Source of the DNA: Hyphomicrobiales bacterium
GTDB taxonomy: Bacteria; Pseudomonadota; Alphaproteobacteria; Rhizobiales; Beijerinckiaceae
Reading direction: 5' to 3'
DNA length: 64,000 nucleotides
Assembly (NCBI GenBank): GCA_027483945.1
Contig: JAIXTM010000018.1
Coordinates: 1-64,000 of the forward strand
The notes below the pieces were generated by a model that saw only the letters and a list, made by a program, of their open reading frames with translations, was not told where the DNA came from and made no database searches. A program made the position numbers and the translations under genes. This document shows positions 30,559-39,123 of the stretch, piece by piece. Numbering within the stretch: position 1 is the first letter of the stretch; each line of letters opens with the position of its first letter.

Positions 30559-30996
30559 CTAGCGGCGGTCGAGATGGGTCTCCAGCACGAGCATCGTCTC
30601 CACGCTGGCGACGCCCTTGATCGCCGCTACCTGCTCCCGCACCGCCGACAATTCGGCGATGTCGGCGACTTCGGCCAGCAGCATCAGATCGACCGGGCCC
30701 GCCGTGCTGGTCGCAAGCCGTATCTCCGGGAGCGCGCCGAGCGCCGGAACGACGTGCCGGCAGGCAAAGCCGGGCTGGAAGCGGACGGCGAGCCATCCCC
30801 TAGCCCCGGCCTGTGACGGCGCGGCGCGCAGGGTGAAACCCTGGATGACGCCCTGCGCCACGAGGCGCGACAGCCGCTCCTGCGTCGCGCTCCGGGACAG
30901 CCCGATCTCCTTAGCCAGGGCGACGACCGGCAGGCGCGCGTCCGCCGTGAGACGGGCGATGATCAGCCGGTCGGTGGCATCGAGGGACTTGGTCAA
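30559..30996 (-). CDS. Lrp/AsnC-family transcriptional regulator
   Basis: The N-terminal helix-turn-helix (LDATDRLIIARLTADARLPVVALAKEIGLSRSATQERLSRLVAQG) is followed by a RAM ligand-binding domain (LPEIRLATSTAGPVDLMLLAEVADIAELSAVREQVAAIKGVASVETML). I chose the TTG at 30996 because AGGGTG lies just upstream and the family usually begins at LDATDR; an ATG at 31080 is also in frame. It is divergent from an isochorismatase-like hydrolase gene, its probable target. Confidence 0.88.
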   Translation of the reverse strand: MTKSLDATDRLIIARLTADARLPVVALAKEIGLSRSATQERLSRLVAQGVIQGFTLRAAPSQAGARGWLAVRFQPGFACRHVVPALGALPEIRLATSTAGPVDLMLLAEVADIAELSAVREQVAAIKGVASVETMLVLETHLDRR

Positions 30997-31054
30997 GCTG
31001 TCACCCTGAACCGTCAGAATGCCGGAGGTGCCGACGTCTTGCCGGGTTGAGACC

Positions 31055-31071
31055 GGCCGCACTGCGCGGCC
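31055..31071. promoter_or_regulatory. Inverted repeat between the AsnC-type regulator and the hydrolase
   Basis: GGCCGC-N5-GCGGCC forms a perfect 6-bp inverted repeat 34 bases upstream of the hydrolase ATG, within the 109-base divergent gap. It is a candidate operator; Lrp-family sites are usually more AT-rich, so this is tentative. Confidence 0.35.
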
Positions 31072-31105
31072 ATAGGCCATCGTGATGCCTCATCTGGAGA
31101 TCGCG

Positions 31106-31666
31106 ATGCAACTCGACCCGCGCACCGTACTCGTCCCCGTGGACCTGCAGCAGGCGTTTGACGCCGCGCCCTGGCCCCGTCGCAACAACCCGGAACTGGA
31201 CACAAAGGTGGCCGCGCTGCTTCGCGCCTGGCGCGCCAGCGGCCGGCCGATCATCCATGTGCGGCACGATTCCGTGATGCCTGAATCGACCTTGAGGCCG
31301 GGCGAGCCGGGCAACGCGTTCCGGCCAGCGGCGGTGCCGCTGGCGGGCGAGCCTGTCGTTCCCAAATCCGTGAACTGCGCCTTCATCGGCACCGATCTCG
31401 ATCTGCAGCTGCGCCGGCTTCAGGCCACGAGCATCGTCACCTTCGGCGTTTCCACCGACATGTGCGTATCGACGACCGTCAGGGTCGCCGCCAATCTGGG
31501 TTACCGCACGATCATCGTCGAGGATTGCTGCGCCTGTTTCGACCTGACCGGCCGGGACGGCACAACCATCCCGGCCGAAACCATCCACGCCGCCCATCTC
31601 GCAACGCTCGGCTTCGAGTTCTGCGAGGTGGCGGACGCAGCCCGGATCGAGGCGGCGCTCGCTTGA
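31106..31666 (+). CDS. Cysteine hydrolase, isochorismatase family
   Basis: The 186-residue protein shows the catalytic triad of this fold: Asp in VPVDLQQAF, Lys in VVPKSVNCAFIGTDLD and Cys in GVSTDMCVSTTVRVAANLGY. Family members hydrolyse amides such as nicotinamide, N-carbamoyl compounds or isochorismate; the substrate here cannot be told. The ATG at 31106 has GGAG at 6 bases. Divergence from an AsnC-type regulator suggests control by an amino acid or related amide. Confidence 0.88.
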   Translation: MQLDPRTVLVPVDLQQAFDAAPWPRRNNPELDTKVAALLRAWRASGRPIIHVRHDSVMPESTLRPGEPGNAFRPAAVPLAGEPVVPKSVNCAFIGTDLDLQLRRLQATSIVTFGVSTDMCVSTTVRVAANLGYRTIIVEDCCACFDLTGRDGTTIPAETIHAAHLATLGFEFCEVADAARIEAALA

Positions 31667-31672
31667 GGCGCT

Positions 31673-32383
31673 TTACGAGCGGGCGCGCTGGCCGAACAGG
31701 ACGGCCTGCGCGTCCTTGTCGGTGGCGAGGTCCGCCTTCTTGATCTCGCTGCCCACCGCGAGCCCGCGCTGCACGGCGGGGCGAGCCAGCATCGCGTCGA
31801 TCCAGCGCTTCATGTGCGGGAACTCGGCGATGTCCTGGCCCTGGCGTTCCCAGTTCTTGGCCCAGCCGATGATCGCCATGTCGGCGATGGAATAATCCCC
31901 GGCAACGTATTCGCGATCGGCGAGACGCTTGTTGAGCACGCCGTAGAGCCGGTTCGTCTCGTCAGTATAACGCTTGATCGCGTAGGGCACCTTCTCGGGC
32001 GCGTAGATACGGAAATGATGCGTCTGGCCGGCCATTGGTCCAAGGCCGCCCATCTGCCAGAACAGCCACTGGTCCACCTCCGTGCGGGCGCGCTCGTCCG
32101 TCGGATAGAACAGGCCGGTCTTGCGGCCGAGATATTGCAGGATGGCGCCGGATTCGAACACCGAAATGGGCTCGCCGCCGGGACCGTCGGGATCGACGAT
32201 GGCGGGCATCTTGTTGTTCGGCGAGACGGCCAGGAATTCAGGCTTGAACTGGTCGCCCTTGCCGATGTTGATCGGGATCACGTTGTAAGGGAGCCCGGCC
32301 TCCTCGAAGAAGATCGTGATCTTCCAGCCGTTCGGCGTCGGCCAGTAATAGAGGTCGTAGGGCTTTCCGGTGGCGGCGGCCAT
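31673..32383 (-). CDS. Glutathione S-transferase, YfcG/YghU (nu) class
   Basis: This 236-residue protein has the thioredoxin-like domain LYYWPTPNGWKITIFFEEAGLPY, where the Thr-Pro-Asn-Gly segment binds glutathione in YfcG-type enzymes. NNKMPAIVDPDG with GEPISVFESGAILQYLGRKTG follows, then the helical domain with YSIADMAIIGWAKNWE. Nu-class GSTs act as disulfide reductases or peroxidases. CAGGAG lies 8 bases before the ATG. It converges on the hydrolase gene with a 6-base gap. Confidence 0.92.
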   Translation of the reverse strand: MAAATGKPYDLYYWPTPNGWKITIFFEEAGLPYNVIPINIGKGDQFKPEFLAVSPNNKMPAIVDPDGPGGEPISVFESGAILQYLGRKTGLFYPTDERARTEVDQWLFWQMGGLGPMAGQTHHFRIYAPEKVPYAIKRYTDETNRLYGVLNKRLADREYVAGDYSIADMAIIGWAKNWERQGQDIAEFPHMKRWIDAMLARPAVQRGLAVGSEIKKADLATDKDAQAVLFGQRARS

Positions 32384-32489
32384 GGGCCTGGCTCCTGTCG
32401 GTGGACGTTGCAGGCTCAGGTGGGGGCAAGGCAGCGGCGTCGCAAGCCCGACGGCAGGACTGACGGCCCGCAGGGACGCCGACGTACCT

Positions 32490-32503
32490 TTGCGCCGGCG
32501 CAA
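32490..32503. promoter_or_regulatory. 14-bp perfect palindrome in the divergent GST/secreted-protein gap
   Basis: TTGCGCCGGCGCAA is perfectly self-complementary and lies 107 bases upstream of the GST start and 78 bases upstream of the secreted-protein start. It is a candidate operator serving either gene. Confidence 0.4.
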
Positions 32504-32540
32504 GAATCCGTTTGTTTCTGATTTGTTCCTGTGCCATCGT

Positions 32541-32560
32541 GGTTGCGGCCGGTTGCGGCC
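32541..32560. repeat. Tandem 10-bp duplication
   Basis: GGTTGCGGCC occurs twice head-to-tail immediately upstream of the ribosome-binding site of the secreted-protein gene. It may be a simple slippage product. Confidence 0.6.
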
Positions 32561-32580
32561 GTGATGTTCGGAGCCATTTC

Positions 32581-32850
32581 ATGAAGTCGTTGCTGATTGC
32601 GGCCGCTGCGGCGGTCTGCCTGTCCTTCTCGGCCGCGCCCGCTATGGCGCAGGCCAACTCGCCGAAGCCCGCCGAGGTGGAGGCCAAGCCCAAGCGCAAG
32701 ATGACCCCCGGCCAGATCGCCGCCAAGGAACGGCAGAAGGCCTGCGCCGGCGAATGGAAGAAGGACAAGGCCGCCGGCAAGACGGCCGGCCAGACCTGGC
32801 CCAAATACTGGAGCGCCTGCAACAAGAGGCTGAAGGCGGCCCGCGCCTGA
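32581..32850 (+). CDS. Small secreted lysine-rich protein, hypothetical
   Basis: The 89-residue precursor has a signal peptide (MKSLLIAAAAAVCLSFSAAPAMA, then QANSP). The mature 66 residues are very basic (KPKRKMTPGQIAAKERQKAC) and hold two cysteines flanking Trp residues (ACAGEWKK, QTWPKYWSACNKR), probably one disulfide. GGAG lies 7 bases before the ATG. It vaguely resembles PsiF-type small periplasmic proteins, but I cannot assign it. Confidence 0.75.
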   Translation: MKSLLIAAAAAVCLSFSAAPAMAQANSPKPAEVEAKPKRKMTPGQIAAKERQKACAGEWKKDKAAGKTAGQTWPKYWSACNKRLKAARA

Positions 32851-32886
32851 GGCGCTGGGCGCATCACTCCGCCCGGCTCCGGCCAA

Positions 32887-33960
32887 TCAGGGGAAGAGCG
32901 CGATCTGGTCTATGCCCATCGTCTCGGGCAGGCCGAGCACGATGTTCATATTCTGGATCGCCTGTCCGGACGCGCCCTTGACGAGATTGTCCAGCGCACT
33001 GACGAGGATCGCCCGCCCCGGCTGGCGGTCTGCAGCGACGCCGATCATCGTCATGTTGGAGCCGCGCACGTGCCGGGTCTGCGGCGTCTGCCCGAAGGGC
33101 AGGACGTGGACGAAGGGCTCCTTCTCGTAGGCCTTGGCAAGGATGGCGTGAAGCGCCTGCGGATCCCTGCCCTTCCGGCAGCGGACATAGATCGTCGACA
33201 GGATGCCCCGGTTCATCGGCAGAAGGTGCGGCGTGAAGGTGGGAAGCACGGTCTTGCCGGCGGCCTTGGAGAATTCCTGGTCCAGTTCGGCCATGTGCCG
33301 GTGCTGGCCGACGCCGTAGGCATGAAAGCCCTCCGACACCTCGGTGAAAAGGTTCGCCTCCTTGGCCGATCGCCCCGCGCCGGTGACGCCGGACTTGGCG
33401 TCGATCACGATCGGGTCGGTCTCGATGGCCTTGGCCTTGATGAGCGGGATCAGCGGTAACTGGCCGCTGGTCGTGTAGCAGCCGGGATTGGCGACGAGCC
33501 GGGCCTTGCGGATGTCCTTGCGGTAGACTTCCGACAGGCCATAGACCGCCTCCTTCTGGAGATCGAGCGCCTGGTGGGCGTGGCCGTACCACCGGGCATA
33601 GGCCTCCGGATCGAAGAGCCGGAAGTCCGCGGACAGGTCGACGACCTTCGTCGCCGGTGCCTTCGCCATGAGGTCCTTGATCACCGTCTGCGTCGTGCCG
33701 TGCGGCAGGGCGCAGAAGACGACATCGAGTTTCTCCTTGGCCCAGTCGACGCTGTCGATGGAGACGAGCTGGGGCAATGCGAAGGGCGCGAATTGCGGGA
33801 AGACGTCGGCCATGGCCTGGCCGGCCTTGCGGTCCGCCGTGAGGAGGACGAGCTCGACGCGGGGATGGCGCAGGAGCATGCGCACGAGTTCTGCGCCGGT
33901 ATAGCCCGATGCGCCCAGGATGCCGACGCGCGCCTTCGCGTTCCTTGCCAGCACGGCCAT
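32887..33960 (-). CDS. argC: N-acetyl-gamma-glutamyl-phosphate reductase
   Basis: ArgC reduces N-acetylglutamyl phosphate to the semialdehyde in arginine synthesis. It has the NADP-binding GILGASGYTGAELVRML, the catalytic-cysteine segment VANPGCYTTSGQLPLIPL, and FTPHLLPMNRGILSTIYV. The ATG at 33960 is chosen because GAGGAG lies 7 bases upstream. A 12-bp palindrome (CTGATCGATCAG, 33981-33992) sits just upstream of that site. It lies downstream of the agmatinase gene on the same strand, with a terminator between. Confidence 0.95.
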   Translation of the reverse strand: MAVLARNAKARVGILGASGYTGAELVRMLLRHPRVELVLLTADRKAGQAMADVFPQFAPFALPQLVSIDSVDWAKEKLDVVFCALPHGTTQTVIKDLMAKAPATKVVDLSADFRLFDPEAYARWYGHAHQALDLQKEAVYGLSEVYRKDIRKARLVANPGCYTTSGQLPLIPLIKAKAIETDPIVIDAKSGVTGAGRSAKEANLFTEVSEGFHAYGVGQHRHMAELDQEFSKAAGKTVLPTFTPHLLPMNRGILSTIYVRCRKGRDPQALHAILAKAYEKEPFVHVLPFGQTPQTRHVRGSNMTMIGVAADRQPGRAILVSALDNLVKGASGQAIQNMNIVLGLPETMGIDQIALFP

Positions 33961-34028
33961 GTTGGTTCTCCTCAAGAGGTCTGATCGATCAGGGACGGGA
34001 TCGCGGCCTTCGCGTGGCCGCCAAAACG

Positions 34029-34055
34029 AAAAAAGCCGCGCTGGCAGCGCGGCTT
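34029..34055 (-). terminator. Rho-independent terminator downstream of the agmatinase gene
   Basis: A perfect 10-bp stem (34033-34042 with 34046-34055) has a 3-base loop and, on the minus strand, runs into six U residues (34029-34034). Confidence 0.88.
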
Positions 34056-34165
34056 CCGAGCGGACACACGTCCCCGGTCATCGCGCGCGAGCGGCGGCGA
34101 TCGTACGTCGGGTGCGGGTCAGGACCGTGAACATGCCGTCGATGTGCCGGAACTGCCCGCCCCTG

Positions 34166-35119
34166 TCAATCTTGCGCATGTTTCTCGGCGAGGATCTGGA
34201 GGTAATGCTGCACGACTGTCGCGCCCGCGACCGCGGTGATGTCGGCGTGGTCGTAGGGCGGCGAAACCTCGACGATGTCCATGCCGCGCCAGTCGATGGC
34301 GCGCGTGCCCCACAGGGCCGCGAGCGCGAGGTGGCTCGACAGGCCGCCGGCGACGGGTGTGCCCGTGCCGGGCGCGTAGGCCGGATCGAGGCAGTCGATG
34401 TCGAAGGTGAGATAGGCCGGCGCGTCACCGACCCGGGCGCCTATCTCGGCCGCGATCCCGTCGGCGCCGAGCCGGTGCGCCTCGTGGGCGTCCACGATCT
34501 CGATGCCGAAATCGGCCGGCGCGACGGTGCGGATGCCGATCTGGATCGAGCGCGACGGATCTATGAGCCCTTCGGCCACGGCGCGGCTGACGAAAGTGCC
34601 GTGGGAGATGAACTCGCCGTCATCGTCCCAGGTATCCTGGTGCGCGTCGAACTGGACGAGGGCCAGCGGTCCATGGCGCATCGCATGGGCGCGCAGCAGC
34701 GGCAGCGTGACGAAATGGTCCCCGCCGAGTGTGACGAGGTGGCAGCCCGCATCGAGGATCGCCTGCGCGTGTTCCTCGATCGCGGCGGGTACGGTCGCGG
34801 CGCGGCGGATGTCGAGCGGGCAGTCGCCCACGTCCACCACGGCGAGTCGCTCGAACGGATCGAGCCCTGAGGGAAACTGGGGATCGCCGTCGAAGATGGC
34901 GGAAGCGCGCCGCAGCGCCTGCGGACCGAAGCGCGCGCCGGGGCGGTTCGTGACGGCACCGTCGAAAGGAACCCCGAGGATCGCAACGTCCACGCCGTCG
35001 AGGTCCCGAGTGAGCCGGCGACGCATGAAGGACAGGACACCGGCATAGGTCGGATCCTGCGCGCCGCCCCTCAGCGGTCCGTGAACGGCATTGTCGACAG
35101 GTGGAATCGGATCGGTCAT
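34166..35119 (-). CDS. speB: Agmatinase / ureohydrolase family
   Basis: This 317-residue protein has the binuclear manganese motifs of ureohydrolases: TLGGDHFVTLPLLR, FDAHQDTWDD and LTFDIDCLDPAYAPGTGTPVAGGL. Agmatinase produces putrescine and urea from agmatine. The N-terminal FMRRRLTRDLDGVDVAILGVPFDGAVTNRPGAR matches SpeB better than arginase. Other ureohydrolases such as guanidinobutyrase share these motifs, so the substrate is likely but not certain. Confidence 0.87.
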   Translation of the reverse strand: MTDPIPPVDNAVHGPLRGGAQDPTYAGVLSFMRRRLTRDLDGVDVAILGVPFDGAVTNRPGARFGPQALRRASAIFDGDPQFPSGLDPFERLAVVDVGDCPLDIRRAATVPAAIEEHAQAILDAGCHLVTLGGDHFVTLPLLRAHAMRHGPLALVQFDAHQDTWDDDGEFISHGTFVSRAVAEGLIDPSRSIQIGIRTVAPADFGIEIVDAHEAHRLGADGIAAEIGARVGDAPAYLTFDIDCLDPAYAPGTGTPVAGGLSSHLALAALWGTRAIDWRGMDIVEVSPPYDHADITAVAGATVVQHYLQILAEKHAQD

Positions 35120-35174
35120 GGCACTCCCCGGGTGGCCAGATTAGCCGCGCGATGCGGCGGCGCAACATGGCCGG

Positions 35175-35849
35175 TCATTGCCCGCCCGGGTCGCGGCCGG
35201 CGGTCGTGTGGGCGAGCCTGATCGGTTCGGGCAGGCGGTATCGCGGCGCCATGGCGAGGACAATCGCGGCGGCGCTCTCGATCGTGCAGCGGTGGCCGGG
35301 CGAGATGAAGAGCGGCGCGACCCGGGTCCGGGTGCGCAGCACCGTGCCGACGACCTCGCCGCGATCGACAAGCGGTACGCCGGCGCCACGCTCCTCCGGC
35401 ACAGGATCATGGTCGCCGCAGAGCCGCGTCTTGGCGCAGCCGATGGTCGGCCGGTCGAGGATGAGGCCGAGATGGGCCGCCACGCCAAGCCGGCGCGGGT
35501 GGGCGATTCCCGCCCCGTCCACCAAGAATACATCCGGCTCGTGGCGTAGCGCCCGGAAGGCCTCCTCCAGAACCGGTCCCTCGCGGAAGGTCAGGAGACC
35601 GGGGACGTATGGGAACGGCGTCGGCCGGCTGGCGATCTGCGTTTCGACCACGGAGAAGTCCGGCAGGCGGCAGACGACCACGGCGGCCCGGGACACGCCG
35701 TTCTTGACGCTGACATCGACGCCGGCGACGAGCGACAGACGGTCGGGATCGATGACGCCGTCGGCGCGGATGTCAGCGCGCAAGCGCTTCTGGATCGCCA
35801 CCGCCTCGCGCGGCGTGACGTTCCAGTCGTGAAGATGGCGAATATCCAA
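35175..35849 (-). CDS. nfi: Endonuclease V (deoxyinosine 3' endonuclease)
   Basis: The 224-residue nuclease nicks DNA one base 3' of deoxyinosine. Catalytic residues are visible in LVAGVDVSV (first Asp), PYVPGLLTFREGP (the wedge motif with Glu) and FLVDGAGIAHPRRLGVAAHLG (second Asp), and APLFISPGHR matches the conserved C-terminal block. The length agrees with E. coli Nfi (223). Confidence 0.93.
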   Translation of the reverse strand: MDIRHLHDWNVTPREAVAIQKRLRADIRADGVIDPDRLSLVAGVDVSVKNGVSRAAVVVCRLPDFSVVETQIASRPTPFPYVPGLLTFREGPVLEEAFRALRHEPDVFLVDGAGIAHPRRLGVAAHLGLILDRPTIGCAKTRLCGDHDPVPEERGAGVPLVDRGEVVGTVLRTRTRVAPLFISPGHRCTIESAAAIVLAMAPRYRLPEPIRLAHTTAGRDPGGQ

Positions 35850-35962
35850 GGCGTGCTCCGCTGCAGATGGGAGTGAGCTTGGTCACCATCCCCGTCTCGC
35901 GATAATCGCCGGAAGGGCCGGATGTTCGCCGCCGGCACCATGGCGCCGCGGATGGTTGGCCC

Positions 35963-37060
35963 TCAGTTCGCGAAGCGGAAGTGCAGGCAGTCGCCGTCCT
36001 GAACCACGTATTCCTTGCCTTCCAGGCGCAGCTTGCCGGCTTCCCGGGCCCCTGCCTCACCCTTCAGCGCGACGTAGTCGGCATAGGCGATGGTCTCGGC
36101 ACGGATGAAACCCTTTTCGAAGTCGGTGTGGATCACGCCCGCCGCCTTCGGGGCCTTGGTGCCGCGGGTGATGGTCCAGGCGCGGGCTTCCTTCGGGCCG
36201 ACAGTGAAATACGTCACCAGCTTCAGGAGCTCGTAGCCCGCGCGGATCACGCGGTTCAGACCCGGCTCGTCGAGGCCCACGGCCTCCAGATAATCCGTCT
36301 GCTCCTCGGCGGGGAGAACCGCGATCTCGCTCTCGATCTTGGCGGACACGACGACGGCGCTGGCGCCTTCCGCCCTGGCGCGCTCAAAGACGCGGGCCGA
36401 GAAGGAATTGCCATCATGGGCCGAGGCCTCCTCGACGTTGCAGACGTAGAGGACGGGCTTGGAGGTCAGGAGGTTGAGCATGGCGAACGCCTTCTCCTCC
36501 TCCGCGCGCCGTTCCACCAGGCGCGCCGGCCGTCCCTCGCGCAGGAGGACCAGGCACTTCTCCATGAGCGCAACCTGCTCCTTGGCGTCCTTGTCGCCGG
36601 ACTTGGCCTTCTTCTCCAGCGGGAGGATGCGCTTTTCCAGGCTCTCCAGGTCGGCGAGCATCAGCTCGGTCTCGATCGTCTCGATATCGGCGATGGGATC
36701 GACGCGGCCCTCAACGTGGGTGACGTCGCCGTCCTCGAAGCAACGCACCACGTGGGCGATGGCGTCCACCTCGCGGATATTGGCGAGGAACTGGTTGCCG
36801 AGCCCTTCGCCCTTCGAGGCGCCGCGCACGATGCCGGCGATGTCCACGAAGGTGATGCGCGTCGGGATGATCTGCGCCGAGGACGCGATCGCCGCCAGCG
36901 CGTCGAGCCGGGGATCCGGCACGGCGACATCGCCGACATTCGGCTCGATGGTGCAGAACGGATAGTTCGCCGCCTGCGCGGCCGCCGTCTGCGTGAGCGC
37001 GTTGAAGAGGGTCGACTTGCCGACGTTCGGCAGGCCGACGATGCCGCACTTGAAACCCAT
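35963..37060 (-). CDS. ychF: Redox-regulated ATPase YchF (OLA1 family)
   Basis: This 365-residue Obg-family P-loop protein prefers ATP. It has G1 GIVGLPNVGKSTLFNALT, FCTIEPNVGDVAVPDPRL, G3 FVDIAGIVRGASKGEGLGNQFL and a C-terminal TGS-like domain (YFTVGPKEARAWTITRGTKAPKAAGVIHTDFEKGFIRAE). It binds ribosomes and is linked to stress responses. The ATG at 37060 is preferred to 37072 because MGFKCGIVG is the usual start. Confidence 0.96.
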   Translation of the reverse strand: MGFKCGIVGLPNVGKSTLFNALTQTAAAQAANYPFCTIEPNVGDVAVPDPRLDALAAIASSAQIIPTRITFVDIAGIVRGASKGEGLGNQFLANIREVDAIAHVVRCFEDGDVTHVEGRVDPIADIETIETELMLADLESLEKRILPLEKKAKSGDKDAKEQVALMEKCLVLLREGRPARLVERRAEEEKAFAMLNLLTSKPVLYVCNVEEASAHDGNSFSARVFERARAEGASAVVVSAKIESEIAVLPAEEQTDYLEAVGLDEPGLNRVIRAGYELLKLVTYFTVGPKEARAWTITRGTKAPKAAGVIHTDFEKGFIRAETIAYADYVALKGEAGAREAGKLRLEGKEYVVQDGDCLHFRFAN

Positions 37061-37135
37061 GGAACCCGTCACTCGGTGGAGGAAGCGGGATGGGCGATAG
37101 ACGACGCGGGCCCCGTTGGCAATGCGGCCCGGCGT

Positions 37136-38053
37136 CTAGCGGTCCGGCACGAAGGGAATGCCGAGCGATGCCGGTGCCCCGGTTGCGCGGCGGTCGCGCG
37201 CCGCCAGGATCACGAGCGCGACGATCGTGACCAGATAGGGCAGCGCCGACAGCAACTGCGATGGCAGGCGGATGGCGCCGGCCTGCGCATGAAGCTGCAG
37301 CACGCTCGCCAGCCCGAAGAGATAGGCTCCGGCGAGCGCCCGCCCTGGGCGCCAGGCGGCAAAGACGACCAACGCCAGCGCGATCCAGCCGCGCCCGCCG
37401 GTCATTCCGGGCGACCAGAACCGCGTATAGACCAGGGAGAGGTAGGCACCGGCGAGTCCCGCGCAGGCGCCGCCGAACAGGATCGCCAACAGCCGCATCC
37501 GTATCACGGGGAGCCCGAGCGCATGGGCGGAGGCATGGTCCTCCCCGATGGCGCGCAGTGTCAGGCCTCTGCGGGTGCGGAACAGGAACCAGAAGACGGC
37601 CAGAACCAGGGCGAAGGAGAGATAGACGATCGGGTCCTGGCCGAAGAGCGCGCGGCCGATCAGCGGAATGTCGGTGAGGCCGGGCACCTGGAGCTGCATG
37701 ATCGGGTCTCGCCGCGCGCCCACGAACGGCGCGCCGATCACGCCAGCGAGGCCGAGACCGAGGATGGTCAGCGCCAGACCGGACGCGACCTGGTTCGCCG
37801 CGACGCCGAGCACCGCGAGGGCGAATACGAGCGACAGGGCCATGCCTGCCGCGGCGCCGGCGACGAAGCCTCCGAAGGTGGAGTCGAGGGTCACGGCACC
37901 GGCGAAGGCGCAGGCTGCCCCAACCGCCATCATGCCTTCGACCCCGAGATTGAGCACCCCCGAGCGTTCCACCACCAGTTCGCCGATGGCCGCTATGAGG
38001 AGTGGTGTCGCCGCCGTGATGACGGTGAGGATGACGGCTTCGACCAGCGTCAT
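37136..38053 (-). CDS. ABC transporter permease, BMP-type nucleoside importer (second permease)
   Basis: This 305-residue protein has about eight membrane helices. The diagnostic BPD_transp_2 segments are GELVVERSGVLNLGVEGMMAVGA and RAIGEDHASAHALGLPVIRMRLLAILFGGACAGLAGAYLSL. These match NupQ/YufQ-type nucleoside permeases. Its start overlaps the upstream permease stop as ATGA. Confidence 0.9.
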   Translation of the reverse strand: MTLVEAVILTVITAATPLLIAAIGELVVERSGVLNLGVEGMMAVGAACAFAGAVTLDSTFGGFVAGAAAGMALSLVFALAVLGVAANQVASGLALTILGLGLAGVIGAPFVGARRDPIMQLQVPGLTDIPLIGRALFGQDPIVYLSFALVLAVFWFLFRTRRGLTLRAIGEDHASAHALGLPVIRMRLLAILFGGACAGLAGAYLSLVYTRFWSPGMTGGRGWIALALVVFAAWRPGRALAGAYLFGLASVLQLHAQAGAIRLPSQLLSALPYLVTIVALVILAARDRRATGAPASLGIPFVPDR

Positions 38054-39123
38054 GCGAGCTTCCCGGCGGTAGAGACGACACGCACGCGATAGGTGACCAG
38101 CGCATCCGCCGCCAGCACGCAGAACAAGAGCAGGCCTTGGAAGGCGCGCGTCACATCAAAGGGCAGTTTCAGCGCGATCTGGGCGGCCTCGCCGCCGATG
38201 AAGGTCAGCGCGAGCACCAGGCCGGCCGCCAGGATGCCGACCGGATGCAGACGGCCGAGGAAGGCGACGATGATCGCAGTGAAGCCGTATCCCGGCGAGA
38301 TCGAGGGCTTGAGCTGGTGGATCTGCCCGGTCACCTCGACGATGCCGGCAAGGCCCGCCATGGCGCCGGATATGGCGAAGACCGTCAGGGTCGTCGCGGT
38401 GGGGCGAAAGCCGGCGAAGCGCGCGGCGCGCGGTGCATCGCCCGTCACCCGGAGCCGGTAGCCGAAGAGGGTGCGCGACATGACGAGCCACGCGACAGCG
38501 ACGGCGACGAGGGCCAGGAACACGCCCAGATGCAGCCGCCCACCATCGCCGAAGGTCGGCAGCATGGCTGCGTCCGTGAAGAGCCGCGTCTGCGGAAAGT
38601 TGAAGCCGCGCGGATCGCGCCACGGACCGCGCACCAGATAATCCAGGAGGAGCTCGGCAACATAGACCAGCATCAGGCTTGTCAGGATTTCGCTGACGCC
38701 GAAGCGGACGCGCAGGATAGCGGGGATCAATGCATAGGCCGCCCCGCCGATGGCCCCGAGCACGAGGATCGCCGGCAGGAGCCAAGGTGACGAGCCAAGG
38801 CCCGACAAGGCGAGCCAGCTTGCCACGACGGCGCCGACGATGAGCTGCCCTTCGGCGCCGATATTCCAGAGGCTGGCGCGGAAGCAGAACGACAGGCCGA
38901 TGGCGATGAGGACAAGCGGCGTCGCCTTCACGGCGAGCTCGGTCAGCGCCCAGCCGTCGGTTAGCTGCGAGCGGATATAGACGTCGAAGGCGGCCGCGGG
39001 CGAGCGACCGAGCAGCCAGATGAAGATCGCGCCGAGGCCGAGCGCCACGGCGAGCGCCGCGATAGGCGCCAGAGCCCGGGCGAGCGCCGGAGGGCTAGCG
39101 CGTCGAACGAGCTCAACGCGCAT
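38050..39123 (-). CDS. ABC transporter permease, BMP-type nucleoside importer (first permease)
   Basis: This 357-residue, roughly ten-helix permease matches NupP/YufP. Key segments are LCFRASLWNIGAEGQL-like SFCFRASLWNIGAEGQLIVG, FGVSEILTSLMLVYVAELLLDYLV and VTGDAPRAARFAGFRPTATTL. The ATG at 39123 overlaps the end of the ATPase gene by 11 bases and its stop overlaps the next permease, giving a fully coupled ATPase-permease-permease order. Confidence 0.9.
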   Translation of the reverse strand: MRVELVRRASPPALARALAPIAALAVALGLGAIFIWLLGRSPAAAFDVYIRSQLTDGWALTELAVKATPLVLIAIGLSFCFRASLWNIGAEGQLIVGAVVASWLALSGLGSSPWLLPAILVLGAIGGAAYALIPAILRVRFGVSEILTSLMLVYVAELLLDYLVRGPWRDPRGFNFPQTRLFTDAAMLPTFGDGGRLHLGVFLALVAVAVAWLVMSRTLFGYRLRVTGDAPRAARFAGFRPTATTLTVFAISGAMAGLAGIVEVTGQIHQLKPSISPGYGFTAIIVAFLGRLHPVGILAAGLVLALTFIGGEAAQIALKLPFDVTRAFQGLLLFCVLAADALVTYRVRVVSTAGKLA

